Below, piece after piece: positions 35,946 to 45,579 of a DNA stretch of 64,000 nucleotides (the stretch's first letter is position 1; the number at the start of each line of letters is the position of its first letter). The stretch is from Celeribacter halophilus (lineage in GTDB: Bacteria; Pseudomonadota; Alphaproteobacteria; Rhodobacterales; Rhodobacteraceae). Made by a program: the position numbers and the translations under genes. Where the stretch lies: contig NZ_FORY01000001.1 of the NCBI RefSeq assembly GCF_900114135.1, forward strand, positions 116,569 to 180,568. The letters are read 5' to 3'. The notes below the pieces were generated by a model that was not told where the DNA came from, made no database searches, and saw only the letters and a program-made list of their open reading frames with translations.

Positions 35946-37448
35946 TTATATTTCAAAAACCAGCGGCACCAGAAGCAGGCTGGCGAGGAAGACCACAAGC
36001 GTGCTGATGATGTTGAGGGCAAAACCGGCCTTAATCATATGTCTCAGGGTCAGTTTTTCGTAGGAAAAGATGATCGAGTTCGGCGGTGTGGCGGCGGGCA
36101 TCATAAAGGCCATAGATGCGCCCAAGGCCACCGGCACGGTCAGCCAGAGCACGCTGACATCCAGACCCAGCGCGACCGCCCCGAGCACAGGCAGGAAGGT
36201 CGCGGTCGAGGCGGTGTTGGATGTGACTTCGGTCAGGAACTTGATCGCAACGGCGACAATCAGGATTAATACCCAAAGCGGCACATCCCCTGCGCGTCCG
36301 ACCTGTTCTCCGATCCATCGGGCCAGCCCGCTGGCTTCAAAACCTCCAGCTATCGCCAGCCCGCCGCCAAAGAGCAGCAGCACGCCCCACGGCAGGTTGC
36401 GCGAAGCAGACCAGTCGAGCAGGGGAGGTCCCTCGCGCTCGGACGGCAGGGCGAAAAGCGCGATCGCTGCGAGAATGGCAACGCCGGAATCGTTGATCGG
36501 CAGGCCCAGAAAGCTCCGCGTGATCCAGAGAAAGGCCGCCAGCGCAAAAATAACCGCCACCCGACGCTCCGGCGTTTTCATCGGCCCGTGCCGCGCGCGC
36601 TCTTCGGCAATCACACGGCGTACAGAATCAAGCTCAAGATTCTGCACAGGGAAAAAGACCCGCGTCAAAAGCAGATAGGCGGGCGGCAACATGACGATGA
36701 CCACGGGAATACCGATCAGCATCCAAGTGAAAAAGTCGATCGTGATATTGTAGTTTTCCGACAGGAGACTGGCCAGCAGCGCGTTGGGCGGCGTGCCGAT
36801 CAAGGTGCCCACACCGCCGATGGAGGCGGAATAGGCAATGGACAGCATCAAGCCGATGCCGAAATGCTCCACCTGTTTTTTGTCCGGCACGCGCTCGTCG
36901 ATAAAATCAATGATCGACGTGCCCACCGCGAACATCATGACAGCGGTGGCGGTGTTGGAAATCCACATCGATAAAAAGGCGGTGGCGAGCATGAACCCCA
37001 TGATGATGCGGCTCGGGCTTGATCCGATTGCGGCCACGATGGCCAGTGCGATCCGGCGATGTAGCCCCCATGTCTGCATCCCTGCGGCAAGAATAAATCC
37101 GCCGAGGAACAGAAAGATCAGATGGTTGCCGTAATGGTGGCTGACCTCGTTGGCGGGTTGGATGCCAAGCGCGGGGAAAAGCACGATGGGCAGAAGTGCG
37201 GTGACCGGAAGGGGCATGGCCTCCAGCAGCCACCAGATCACCATCCAGAGCGTCACCGCGATGAGACGCCATGCTTCCGGCGTCATGGTCTCCGGTGCGG
37301 GCAGAAGCAAAAGCAAAGCCGCCGACACGGGGCCGGCAATCAGCGCCGCGATGCGGGTGTTGGAGCGGCCCTCACCGGTTTCGGAGGGCGCTGGAGCTGT
37401 GCGCTCATCCTGCGGCTCGTGGTCCTGATTGTTGAGTTGGCTGCGCAT
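35946..37448 (-). CDS. DASS/SLC13 family anion:sodium symporter
   Basis: 500 residues with at least ten membrane segments after a polar N-terminus of about 30 residues. The family signature Ser-Asn-Thr occurs twice, in SMWISNTATAVMMF and TEVTSNTASTATFLP. The IGTPPNALLASLL loop is also typical. Members import dicarboxylates such as succinate or malate, or sulfate/other anions, with Na+; the substrate cannot be read. It stands alone between the bufferin operon and thrS. Confidence 0.9.
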   Translation of the reverse strand: MRSQLNNQDHEPQDERTAPAPSETGEGRSNTRIAALIAGPVSAALLLLLPAPETMTPEAWRLIAVTLWMVIWWLLEAMPLPVTALLPIVLFPALGIQPANEVSHHYGNHLIFLFLGGFILAAGMQTWGLHRRIALAIVAAIGSSPSRIIMGFMLATAFLSMWISNTATAVMMFAVGTSIIDFIDERVPDKKQVEHFGIGLMLSIAYSASIGGVGTLIGTPPNALLASLLSENYNITIDFFTWMLIGIPVVIVMLPPAYLLLTRVFFPVQNLELDSVRRVIAEERARHGPMKTPERRVAVIFALAAFLWITRSFLGLPINDSGVAILAAIALFALPSEREGPPLLDWSASRNLPWGVLLLFGGGLAIAGGFEASGLARWIGEQVGRAGDVPLWVLILIVAVAIKFLTEVTSNTASTATFLPVLGAVALGLDVSVLWLTVPVALGASMAFMMPAATPPNSIIFSYEKLTLRHMIKAGFALNIISTLVVFLASLLLVPLVFEI

Positions 37449-37607
37449 TTCCGTCCCCCTGATGCCACTTCATATAAAACATTTCACGGAAAATCTCAGC
37501 CTCAGATTATCGGGAAACACGGTGCCGCGCGTTGATGTCGCAGGCGGCTGGCAAACAGTAGGCGCCTCAAGGCAGGCGTTGATCATTCAGACAAGCGTGT
37601 GGGAGAG

Positions 37608-37644
37608 GAAAAAAAGAACCGCGCGCCCCCGAGGGAACGCGCGG
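37608..37644 (-). terminator. Rho-independent terminator of thrS
   Basis: On the minus strand the stem CCGCGCG/CGCGCGG (37638-37644 with 37619-37625) has a 12-nt loop, then TTC and a run of T (37608-37615). It follows the thrS stop by 35 nt. Confidence 0.85.
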
Positions 37645-37679
37645 CAAATTGTTTGACCGAAGTCGGGCCTCCCGTCGGA

Positions 37680-39626
37680 TCAGGCGAGATCGGGCGGGGT
37701 GGCCTCTTTCGACAGCTCGGCGACGATCTCGTCCAGCGCCATGACGGCGGTCTGTTTCTGCCCCAGACGACGCACGGAGACGGTCTTTTCCTCGACCTCG
37801 CGGGCGCCCACGGCGAGAATGACCGGCACTTTGCCAAGGCTGTGCTCGCGCACCTTGTAGTTGATCTTCTCGTTGCGGATATCGGCCTCGGCGCGCACAC
37901 CGGCGGCTTTGAGCGTTGCGACGACCTCTTGTGCGTAGTCGTCGGCCTCCGAGATGATCGTGGTGACAACCACTTGGCGCGGCGCAAGCCAGAAGGGCAG
38001 ATGCCCCGCCGAGTTCTCGATCAGGATGCCGATAAACCGCTCGAAAGAACCGAGCGTGGCGCGGTGCAGCATGACAGGACGGTGTTTGTTGCCGTCCGCC
38101 CCGATGTAGCTTGCGCCGAGGCGTTCAGGCAGGTTGCTGTCCACCTGAAGGGTGCCGCATTGCCATGTGCGCCCAATGGCATCCGTCAGAGTGAATTCAA
38201 GTTTCGGGCCGTAGAACGCGCCTTCGCCTTCCAGCACTTCAAACTCATATCCTGCCGCATGGCAGGCATCACCCAACGATTGTTCAAGCTTGTCCCATGT
38301 TTCATCCGACCCGATCCGTTTTTCGGGCCGTGTCGAAAGCTTGATGGTCCAGTCGTGGAAGCCCAGATCATCATAAATCTTCGCAAGGAAGGAAATGAAT
38401 TTCTTGGTTTCCGATTCAATCTGGTCTTCCGTGCAGAAGATGTGACCATCGTCTTGGGTGAAACCGCGCACCCGCATGATGCCGTGCAAGGCCCCCGAGG
38501 GTTCATAGCGGTTGCAGGACCCGAACTCGGCAAGGCGCAGCGGCAGGTCGCGATAGGATTTGAGCCCCTGATTAAAGACCTGCACATGGCCCGGACAGTT
38601 CATGGGCTTGAGCGCGTTGATGCTTTTCTCGCGGGCATGTTCCTCGTCTACTTCAACGATGAACATGTTTTCCTGATATTTGTCCCAGTGGCCGGAAGCC
38701 TCCCAGAGCTTGCGGTCGATTACTTGCGGCGTATTCACCTCGACATAGCCGTCGCGTTCCTGCTGGCGGCGCATGTAGTCTTGCAGGGTGGTGTAGATTT
38801 TCCAACCGTTCGGATGCCAGAAAATCTGCCCCGGAGCCTCTTCCTGCATGTGGAACAGGTCCATCTCGCGGCCCAGCTTGCGGTGGTCACGCTTGGCGGC
38901 CTCTTCCATCATCACTTCCCACGCCTTCAGATCCTTGCGGTTCTTGAAGGCCACGCCGTAAATGCGTTGCAGCATCGGACGCGTGCTGTCACCCAGCCAG
39001 TAGGCACCGGCCACATGGGTCAGTTTGAAAGCATCCGCCGGAACCTGTCCCGTGTGCTGGAGGTGCGGCCCGCGGCAGAGGTCCTGCCAGTCGCCGTGCC
39101 AATACATGCGCAGGTCTTCGCCCTCGGGAATGCGGTTGACCAGTTCGACTTTGAACGGTTCGTTGCGGGCCTTGTAATATTCGATTGCCTCGTCACGGCC
39201 CCAAATTTCGGTTTTCACCGGCTCGCGGGCGTTGATGATGTCTTTCATCTTCGCTTCGATCTGGCCCAGGTCTTCGGGCGTGAACGGCTCTTCGCGGTCG
39301 AAGTCATAGAACCAGCCATTGTCACGCACCGGACCGATGGTCACTTTGACATCGGGCCAAAGCTCCTGAACCGCACGCGCCATGATATGCGCGAGATCGT
39401 GCCGGATCAGCTCCAGCGCGGGTTCGTCGTCCTTCATTGTGTGAATCGCGATGCTTGCGTCCTCATTGATCGGCCACTGGAGGTCCCAGTGCTGACCGTT
39501 GACGGACGCGGAGATCGCTTTCTTTGCAAGGCTGTTCGAGATGCTTGCGGCCACATCGGCAGGGGTTACGCCAGCGTCAAACTCGCGCGAATTGCCATCG
39601 GGAAATGTGAGAGAAATCGGTGCCAT
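37680..39626 (-). CDS. thrS: threonyl-tRNA synthetase
   Basis: A 648-residue class II synthetase. The TGS domain opens the protein ([19 protein letters not shown]). The editing domain has [20 protein letters not shown]. Motif 2 is near [17 protein letters not shown], with [18 protein letters not shown] beside the Zn site, and [11 protein letters not shown] holds the Zn Cys. Motif 3 is [17 protein letters not shown]. The anticodon-binding domain ends it. It charges tRNA-Thr. GAGGAGAG precedes the ATG. Confidence 0.98.
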   Translation of the reverse strand: MAPISLTFPDGNSREFDAGVTPADVAASISNSLAKKAISASVNGQHWDLQWPINEDASIAIHTMKDDEPALELIRHDLAHIMARAVQELWPDVKVTIGPVRDNGWFYDFDREEPFTPEDLGQIEAKMKDIINAREPVKTEIWGRDEAIEYYKARNEPFKVELVNRIPEGEDLRMYWHGDWQDLCRGPHLQHTGQVPADAFKLTHVAGAYWLGDSTRPMLQRIYGVAFKNRKDLKAWEVMMEEAAKRDHRKLGREMDLFHMQEEAPGQIFWHPNGWKIYTTLQDYMRRQQERDGYVEVNTPQVIDRKLWEASGHWDKYQENMFIVEVDEEHAREKSINALKPMNCPGHVQVFNQGLKSYRDLPLRLAEFGSCNRYEPSGALHGIMRVRGFTQDDGHIFCTEDQIESETKKFISFLAKIYDDLGFHDWTIKLSTRPEKRIGSDETWDKLEQSLGDACHAAGYEFEVLEGEGAFYGPKLEFTLTDAIGRTWQCGTLQVDSNLPERLGASYIGADGNKHRPVMLHRATLGSFERFIGILIENSAGHLPFWLAPRQVVVTTIISEADDYAQEVVATLKAAGVRAEADIRNEKINYKVREHSLGKVPVILAVGAREVEEKTVSVRRLGQKQTAVMALDEIVAELSKEATPPDLA

Positions 39627-39800
39627 GTTAAGGCTCTCCTCGTCGGTTTGGCGCCCACGGAACGCCCGGTTGCGGGTATATATGTGTGCGCCTTATTTGC
39701 GTCCGCAGACAGGTGAAGTCAATGTGAAACCGCATTTGCATCCACGGGAATTGCAAACTTTGCGTATGAAGGATAGCTCTTTGGAAAAGAGGAGCCTGAC

Positions 39801-40544
39801 ATGACCGACTATCTCGACACCACATCCGGACGCCGTATTGCCTATAACCGCCTTGAGGGCGAGGGCACGGGGATTGTGTTTCTGGGCGGGTTCATGTCGG
39901 ACATGTCCGGGACCAAGGCCGTGGCGCTCGAACAATGGGCGGCGGCTCAGGGGCGGCCTTTCCTGCGGTTCGATTATTCCGGCCACGGTGTCAGTTCGGG
40001 TGCCTTTGTCGATGGCTGCATCGGGGATTGGGCCGAAGACGCGCAATCGGCGATCGAGACCCTGACCGAAGGCCCGCAAGTTCTGGTGGGTTCGTCCATG
40101 GGCGGCTGGATTTCGCTGTTGATGTGCAAGCGCATACCTGCGCGTGTGGCCGGTCTCGTGACCATCGCCGCCGCGCCGGATTTCACCGAGGACGGGTTCT
40201 GGGCGGGGTTCGATGAGGCTCAGCGCAAGGCATTGGAGGAGGAGGGCGTTGTCCATGTGCCTTCCGGTTATGACGACCCCTATCCGATCACACGGCGGCT
40301 CATCGAGGACGGGCGCGACCATCTGGTCCTGCGCAGCCCGTTGTCGCTGCCGTTTCCGGTGCGGTTTTTGCAAGGCACGGTGGATGCCTCCGTGTCGGTC
40401 GAAACCGCGATGCAGTTGTTCGACCATGCGCAGGGCGAGGACATTCGTCTGACGCTTGTCAAAGGGGCGGATCATTCCTTCTCGACTGTCGAATGTCTGA
40501 AAACCATCGAAGCCGCGATCTTCGAAATTCTGGCGCGGAAGTGA
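39801..40544 (+). CDS. alpha/beta hydrolase
   Basis: 247 residues. The nucleophile elbow VGSSMGGWISLLM has Ser99, LQGTVDASVSVE supplies an Asp and GADHSFSTVE the His. IVFLGGFMSDMSGTKAVAL in the oxyanion-hole region resembles the ABHD10/YqiA-like esterase group. Cytosolic, substrate unknown. AGAGGAGCC precedes the ATG. Confidence 0.9.
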   Translation: MTDYLDTTSGRRIAYNRLEGEGTGIVFLGGFMSDMSGTKAVALEQWAAAQGRPFLRFDYSGHGVSSGAFVDGCIGDWAEDAQSAIETLTEGPQVLVGSSMGGWISLLMCKRIPARVAGLVTIAAAPDFTEDGFWAGFDEAQRKALEEEGVVHVPSGYDDPYPITRRLIEDGRDHLVLRSPLSLPFPVRFLQGTVDASVSVETAMQLFDHAQGEDIRLTLVKGADHSFSTVECLKTIEAAIFEILARK

Positions 40545-40678
40545 CCTGCGCCCCGCTTGACCTGATCCGCGCCGCGCCCCATGTGAAGAGGAACGCGCGG
40601 CGTGCATGTATTGATGTAGAAGACCTTTCACCATCGACTTGTCTGGCAAGTCTGTCGCGAAAGGCTGTAGGATGATCT

Positions 40679-41392
40679 ATGACTGAGAGCCTTGTTCTGC
40701 TCCCCGGATTTCTGGCCGACGGTCGGGTCTTTGCCGACCAGATCAGCGACCTCAGCCGCAGCCATGCTGTGATGGTGGCCCCTTTGATCGGGGAAAGCCT
40801 GACGGAAATGGCTGATGCGGTTCTGGCGGTTGCCCCGCCGAAATTCGCCGTGGCAGGCCATGACCTCGGCGCGTCTGTTGCCACCGAAATCCTGCGCCGC
40901 GCACCGGGACGGGTGACGCGTATCGCGCTGCTCTCGGCCTCGGCTCAGGCCGAGCCGCCCAATGCCGCCGCCGCACGGGAGCCGCGCATGATCAAGGCCA
41001 AAACCGGCCGCTATGGCGAGGTTCTGCTGGAGGAATTGCCCTCCACCGCTCTGTGCGAAGGGCCTTACCGCAATGCCATTCGGGATCATTGGCTTGATAT
41101 GGCGATGGAGGCGGGGCTTGAGATCTATCTTAAACAGTCGCGCATCCTGCAACGCCGTCCGGACCATCAAAACGTGCTGCGCCGCGCGCGTATTCCGGCG
41201 CTCGTCATCGGAGGTATGGCGGATACGATCTGTCCTCCGCGACGTCAGGAGTTTATCGCACAGCTCATGCCGCGTGCGGATCTGGTTTTGATCGAGAAAG
41301 CCGGACACCTGCCCATGCTGGAAGCCCCGACCACGGTTTCGCGTGCGCTCCAGACATGGCTGGAAGCCGAAGCCCCCTTCGTCCTACGCTAA
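40679..41392 (+). CDS. alpha/beta hydrolase with Asp at the nucleophile position
   Basis: 237 residues. The nucleophile elbow reads FAVAGHDLGASVATEI: Asp62 replaces the usual Ser. The later acid/base residues fit (MADTICPPR and KAGHLPMLEAP with the His). Asp nucleophiles are known in haloalkane dehalogenases and epoxide hydrolases. The protein is shorter than those and lacks a clear halide-binding Trp pair. It may therefore be a true Asp-type hydrolase or a non-catalytic relative. It follows another hydrolase gene on the same strand after 134 nt. Confidence 0.85.
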   Translation: MTESLVLLPGFLADGRVFADQISDLSRSHAVMVAPLIGESLTEMADAVLAVAPPKFAVAGHDLGASVATEILRRAPGRVTRIALLSASAQAEPPNAAAAREPRMIKAKTGRYGEVLLEELPSTALCEGPYRNAIRDHWLDMAMEAGLEIYLKQSRILQRRPDHQNVLRRARIPALVIGGMADTICPPRRQEFIAQLMPRADLVLIEKAGHLPMLEAPTTVSRALQTWLEAEAPFVLR

Positions 41393-41440
41393 AGCGGTCT
41401 GCGATGCGCCAGCACCGGAGCGCACGCAAACAGGCGCGCG

Positions 41441-41467
41441 TCTCCTTTGCTGCCGGAAATACTCAAA
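41441..41467 (+). repeat. 27-nt intergenic motif, copy B
   Basis: It starts TCTCCTTTG and ends AAATACTCAAA. It lies 48 nt downstream of the hydrolase stop on the same strand and differs from copy A at four positions. Confidence 0.75.
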
Positions 41468-41523
41468 GAGAATCGTTCACAGCCGCGCCAACGACAGAAT
41501 GTCGGGCGCCGCCGTATGGCCTC

Positions 41524-42798
41524 TTAGCCCGCTTTCGCCTGCGTATCCTTGCCCGCCACAACGCGCGGTCCGGAATTGGCGTCGATGAACTCAAGCACCA
41601 GAGGCCGGATGTTGTTGCGCCAGCCCTTGCCGGCAAAGATGCCATAGTGACCGGCGCCGGGTTCAAGATGCGAGGCTTTCAGGCTGTCGGGCAGCCCCGT
41701 GCAGAGATCAAGAGCCGCAACACATTGGCCGGGGGCGGAAATGTCGTCATTCTCGCCTTCGACCGTTTTGACCGCCACATCGGTGATCTTGCCGATATCG
41801 ACCTGTTTTCCGGCGACGGTGAATTTGTTTTGGGCAATTTCCAGCCCTTTGAAAATCCGTTCGACGGTCGAGAGGTAGAACTCGGCGGTCATATCCATCA
41901 CGGCGAGATATTCGTCGTAGAATTTGTTGTGTTTGTCATGATCCGAGGCTTCGCCCTTGGCCACGCGGGAAATCTGGTCGGTGAAGGCTTTCGTGTGGTT
42001 GTCGACATTCATCGCGATGAAGGAGGACAGTTGCAAAAGCCCCGGATAGACCTTGCGGCCAACGCCTTTGTATTTGAAGCCGACGCGCTGGATCATGGAA
42101 TGTTCTAGCTGGCCCATGGTGACGCGATTGCCGAAATCCGTGACTTCGGTAGGGGTCGCGTCGGGGTCGATCGGTCCGCCGATCAGTGTCAGGGAGCGGG
42201 GCTGCGCCTGCGGGTCTTCTTCGGCGAGATAGGCGGTGGCAGCCAGCGCCAGAGGGGCGGGCTGGCAGACGGCAATCACATGGGTGTTCGGGCCGAGGTG
42301 TTTCATGAAATCGACGAGGTAGAGCGTGTAGTCCTCCACATCGAATTTCCCTTCGGAGACCGGAATGTCGCGCGCATTGTGCCAGTCGGTGACATAGAGT
42401 TCGCAATCCGGCAGCAGCGAAACAACGGTCGAACGCAAAAGCGTCGCGTAGTGGCCGGACATCGGCGCGACCAAAAGCACCTTGCGCGGCATTTCCTTGC
42501 GGCCTTGCACATTGAAGTGGATGAGATCGCCGAAGGGCTTGGCCAGTTCGACATCAACATCGACCAGATGATCGCGCCCGTCTTCGCCGACGACAGAGCC
42601 GATGCCCCAGTCGGGTTTGGTGTCCATACGCGAAAACGCCCGCTCCGTGACCTCGCCCCACGCGGCGAGCCATTGGAAGGCGGGGTTGGGGACCATGGCG
42701 ACCGCGGGATAGGAGCCAAGCGCCTGCGCCGTTGCCCCAAGCCACTGGTTCGTGTTGCGGACCGTGTCCATCAGATCATAGGTTGCCATGAAACGCAT
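41524..42798 (-). CDS. phaZ: intracellular poly(3-hydroxybutyrate) depolymerase
   Basis: 424 residues of the PhaZ a/b-hydrolase family that degrades native PHB granules. The nucleophile is Cys178 in HVIAVCQPAPLALA. APMSGHYATLLRSTV near residue 112, an Asp region at GENDDISAPGQCVA and the His in LEPGAGHYGIFAG complete the picture. GGAGGAACCT before the ATG supports the start at 42798. It is divergent from phaC across 154 bp with TGC-rich DNA, so synthesis and breakdown genes share a control region. Confidence 0.95.
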   Translation of the reverse strand: MRFMATYDLMDTVRNTNQWLGATAQALGSYPAVAMVPNPAFQWLAAWGEVTERAFSRMDTKPDWGIGSVVGEDGRDHLVDVDVELAKPFGDLIHFNVQGRKEMPRKVLLVAPMSGHYATLLRSTVVSLLPDCELYVTDWHNARDIPVSEGKFDVEDYTLYLVDFMKHLGPNTHVIAVCQPAPLALAATAYLAEEDPQAQPRSLTLIGGPIDPDATPTEVTDFGNRVTMGQLEHSMIQRVGFKYKGVGRKVYPGLLQLSSFIAMNVDNHTKAFTDQISRVAKGEASDHDKHNKFYDEYLAVMDMTAEFYLSTVERIFKGLEIAQNKFTVAGKQVDIGKITDVAVKTVEGENDDISAPGQCVAALDLCTGLPDSLKASHLEPGAGHYGIFAGKGWRNNIRPLVLEFIDANSGPRVVAGKDTQAKAG

Positions 42799-42952
42799 AG
42801 GTTCCTCCAGAACGCTGCAGCCATGTGGGGAGTATTTGATCGCGTCTCGGTTGTAATCGACTTCCCACAGGCCAAGTCTATCGCTATCGTGTTTAACATA
42901 GTCTTACAGCACTTAGCGATGCTGCAAGTGCAAAATGTCGGGAGGTGTTGCA

Positions 42953-44758
42953 ATGGCACGGGACGGAGAGGTTAAGGCGCAGGAAAAGCAGCAGGATTTG
43001 AAAAAGCTTCAAGAGAATATTGTCAAGATCGAAGAGCTTTCTGCCCGTCTGGTGGCCGCACTTGCAGAAAAAAAGCCGGTTCCACCCGCCTTGCAGGGCC
43101 CCAGTCAGGAGCTCTTTCTCAAGGCCGCCAGCGCATATATGGCCGAGATGATGAACAATCCGGCCCGCGTGATCGAGCATCAGGTGAGCCATTGGGGCAA
43201 GACGCTCAAACACTATGTCGAGGCGCAGCACCGGCTCAGCCACGGTGACCTGACCCCGCCGCCCGACGAGACACCCAAGGATCGCCGTTTCCAGAACCCG
43301 CTTTGGGAAACCAACCCCTATTTCAACTTCCTCAAACAGCAATACCTCCTGAACGCCGAGGCAATCGAGACCGCCGTGACGGATATGGAAGGGCTGGACG
43401 AGCGCGAGCGCAAGCGGATCGACTACTTCACCCGCCAGATCGTCGACATGATGTCGCCCACGAATTTTCTCGCTACCAACCCCGATGCCTTGCAACAGGC
43501 GGTGGAGACGGACGGGGAGAGCCTTGTGAAAGGGCTGGAGAACCTTGTGCACGATCTGGAGGACCACCACGGTGAAATGATCGTCAATCTGGCGGATAAA
43601 GAAGCCTTCGAGGTGGGAGAGAACCTTGGCACGTCGAAAGGGTCCGTGGTGTTTCGCAACCGGATGTTCGAACTGATCCAGTATGCCCCCCTGACTGACG
43701 AGGTGCACAAGACCCCGCTTCTGATCTTTCCGCCGTGGATCAACAAATTCTACATTCTCGACCTGCGGGAACAGAACTCTCTCATCAAATGGATCGTGGA
43801 ACAGGGCTATACCGTGTTCGTCGTCTCCTGGGTGAACCCGAACGAGGGCTATGCCGATGTCGGTATGGACGAGTATGTCGAAGAGGGCTTCCTGACCGCC
43901 ATTGAACAGGTGAAACAGATCACCTCCGAGCCGAAGATCAATGTCATCGGCTATTGTATCGCGGGGACGACATTGGCGATCACCCTGTCCCTGATGAAAC
44001 AGCGTAAGGACAAGTCGGTCAAATCCGCGACCTTCTTTACCACGCTGACGGATTTCTCCGATCAGGGGGAAGTGGGCGTCTTTCTCGACGATGACTTCGT
44101 TGACGGGATCGAGGCGGAGGCCAAGCGCACAGGGATGATGAAATCCCTCTATATGAACCGCACCTTTTCCTACCTGCGTGCCAATGACCTGATCTACAGA
44201 CCCGCAATCCGCTCCTATATGATGGGAGAGGCGCCGCCCGCCTTTGATCTGCTCTATTGGAACGGGGATGCCACGGACCTTCCGGGCAAGATGGCCGTGC
44301 AATACCTGCGGGGCCTGTGTCAGCGCGACGAACTGGCGACCACTGGCTTTTCGGTGTGTGGCACGAAGGCGCATTTGTCCGAGGTCGATGTGCCGCTCTT
44401 TGCCATCGGGTGCGAGACCGATCACATCGCCGCGTGGGACAGCTCTTACAACGGTGTGCGCCAGATGGGGTCGAAGAACAAAACCTTCGTCCTCTCCGAG
44501 TCCGGCCATATCGCGGGCATTGTGAACCCGCCCTCGAAAAAGAAATACGGCCATTACACCAATCCCGACCTGACATTGTCGCCCGAAGACTGGCGGGAAG
44601 GGGCAAGTTTTCACGAAGGCTCATGGTGGCCGCGCTGGGAAAAATGGCTGCGTGCGCGTTCCGGCAAAAAGATACCGGCGCGGGTTCCCGGTGATTCGGG
44701 CGTGAAAATCCTCGGACCGGCACCGGGCAACTACGTGAAGGCGAAGGCAACGCTCTGA
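42953..44758 (+). CDS. phaC: class I poly(3-hydroxyalkanoate) synthase
   Basis: 601 residues. Cys335 in NVIGYCIAGTTLAI is the catalytic Cys. FPPWINKFYILDLREQNSLI, VVSWVNPNEGYADVGMDEYV, an Asp in AIGCETDHIAAWDS and the His in SESGHIAGIVNPP are conserved. It polymerises hydroxyacyl-CoA into granules. GGGAGG eight bases before the ATG at 42953 argues against the ATG at 42935. The N-terminal 100 residues are charged and helical. phaP and phaR follow. Confidence 0.97.
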   Translation: MARDGEVKAQEKQQDLKKLQENIVKIEELSARLVAALAEKKPVPPALQGPSQELFLKAASAYMAEMMNNPARVIEHQVSHWGKTLKHYVEAQHRLSHGDLTPPPDETPKDRRFQNPLWETNPYFNFLKQQYLLNAEAIETAVTDMEGLDERERKRIDYFTRQIVDMMSPTNFLATNPDALQQAVETDGESLVKGLENLVHDLEDHHGEMIVNLADKEAFEVGENLGTSKGSVVFRNRMFELIQYAPLTDEVHKTPLLIFPPWINKFYILDLREQNSLIKWIVEQGYTVFVVSWVNPNEGYADVGMDEYVEEGFLTAIEQVKQITSEPKINVIGYCIAGTTLAITLSLMKQRKDKSVKSATFFTTLTDFSDQGEVGVFLDDDFVDGIEAEAKRTGMMKSLYMNRTFSYLRANDLIYRPAIRSYMMGEAPPAFDLLYWNGDATDLPGKMAVQYLRGLCQRDELATTGFSVCGTKAHLSEVDVPLFAIGCETDHIAAWDSSYNGVRQMGSKNKTFVLSESGHIAGIVNPPSKKKYGHYTNPDLTLSPEDWREGASFHEGSWWPRWEKWLRARSGKKIPARVPGDSGVKILGPAPGNYVKAKATL

Positions 44759-44780
44759 TATCCCGAGACTTCTTCGAAAA

Positions 44781-44822
44781 TGCTGCGCCGCAGCACAAAT
44801 GTCTTGATTTTCTGCGGTGCAG
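44781..44822 (+). promoter_or_regulatory. phaP promoter with two PhaR-type operators
   Basis: Two perfect CTGC-N3-GCAG inverted repeats, inside TGCTGC-GCC-GCAGCA 44781-44795 and CTGC-GGT-GCAG 44812-44822, match the TGC-rich sites bound by PhaR of Paracoccus denitrificans. A promoter TTGATT 44804-44809 with CATATT 44827-44832 (17-nt spacing) would place the second operator between -35 and -10, as expected for repression. Confidence 0.7.
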
Positions 44823-44934
44823 CGTGCATATTAATTGTGCAAACGCAGCAACGGCAATCCTGTCAGAGCGCGTGATGCCAGCGAGAACCCGGAACGGGCC
44901 GCTTTCGCACCTCAAAGCCAGAAGGATATGTGAC

Positions 44935-45378
44935 ATGGCCAAGACCGATGATATCACCAAGATGATGAAAGACATGATGGGCTCTTTCCCGCTCGATATG
45001 TCTGCAATGCAGGAAAGCTTCAAAACGCAAGCTGCACTTGCCGAGAAAATGTCCAAAGTGGCCATCGAAGCCGCCGAGAAATCCACCGAGATTTCCTCGA
45101 AATGGACCAAAGAGACCCTGACCAAAGTCTCCGACATCACCGCCGTGAAAGAAGAGCCGACAGATTACACCAAGGCGATCACCGATTTCGCCTCTGCCCA
45201 AGCCGAGCTGGCCGCCGAAAACATGGCCGCTTTTGCCGAGGTGGCCAAGAAAGTTCAGATGGAAACCGTTGAACTGATGCTGGCCGCTGGCAAGGACATG
45301 GGCGAGGACATGACCGCCGCTGCGAAAAAAGCGACGGATGAAATGACCAAAGTCGCGAAAAAGACGCCTGCGAAGTAA
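44935..45378 (+). CDS. phaP: phasin
   Basis: 147 residues, helical amphipathic protein that coats PHA granules. It has AKTDDITKMMKDMMGSFP, long Ala/Lys/Glu helices and an Ala/Lys C-terminus (KVAKKTPAK). Phasin homology is inferred from composition and from its place between phaC and phaR. AGAAGG before the ATG sets the start, not the upstream frame. It has its own PhaR-type operators and terminator. Confidence 0.9.
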   Translation: MAKTDDITKMMKDMMGSFPLDMSAMQESFKTQAALAEKMSKVAIEAAEKSTEISSKWTKETLTKVSDITAVKEEPTDYTKAITDFASAQAELAAENMAAFAEVAKKVQMETVELMLAAGKDMGEDMTAAAKKATDEMTKVAKKTPAK

Positions 45379-45427
45379 AACTGACCTCCCACCGCGTTTT
45401 TCTCCTCCCAGGAAACGTGGATCGCGA

Positions 45428-45456
45428 AACGGGCCCTCTTTGAGGGTCCGTTTTTT
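45428..45456 (+). terminator. Rho-independent terminator of phaP
   Basis: An 11-bp stem AACGGGCCCTC/GAGGGTCCGTT with one G-U has a 3-nt loop and a T-run (45451-45456). Confidence 0.9.
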
Positions 45457-45579
45457 GTTGGCGGGGCAGGGTCTTGTCGACAGGATGCAAAGCGTGCGCA
45501 GGCGGAATTTCTTTTGCTTTTGCAATATCGCTCGCTTAGGCTTGCTGCATCGCCAATAAAGGGAGGGGAGCCCAATATT

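Noticed and set aside
37599..39716. Open frame of 705 codons on the plus strand opposite thrS
   Set aside because: Shadow of thrS through mirrored codon bias.
42826..42842. Another copy of the 27-nt motif between phaZ and phaC
   Set aside because: Only the short AAATACTC core (antisense GAGTATTT) is present; the CCTTTG half is missing.
42893..44614. Open frame of 573 codons on the minus strand opposite phaC
   Set aside because: phaC has its catalytic motifs and ribosome site; the antisense frame has none.
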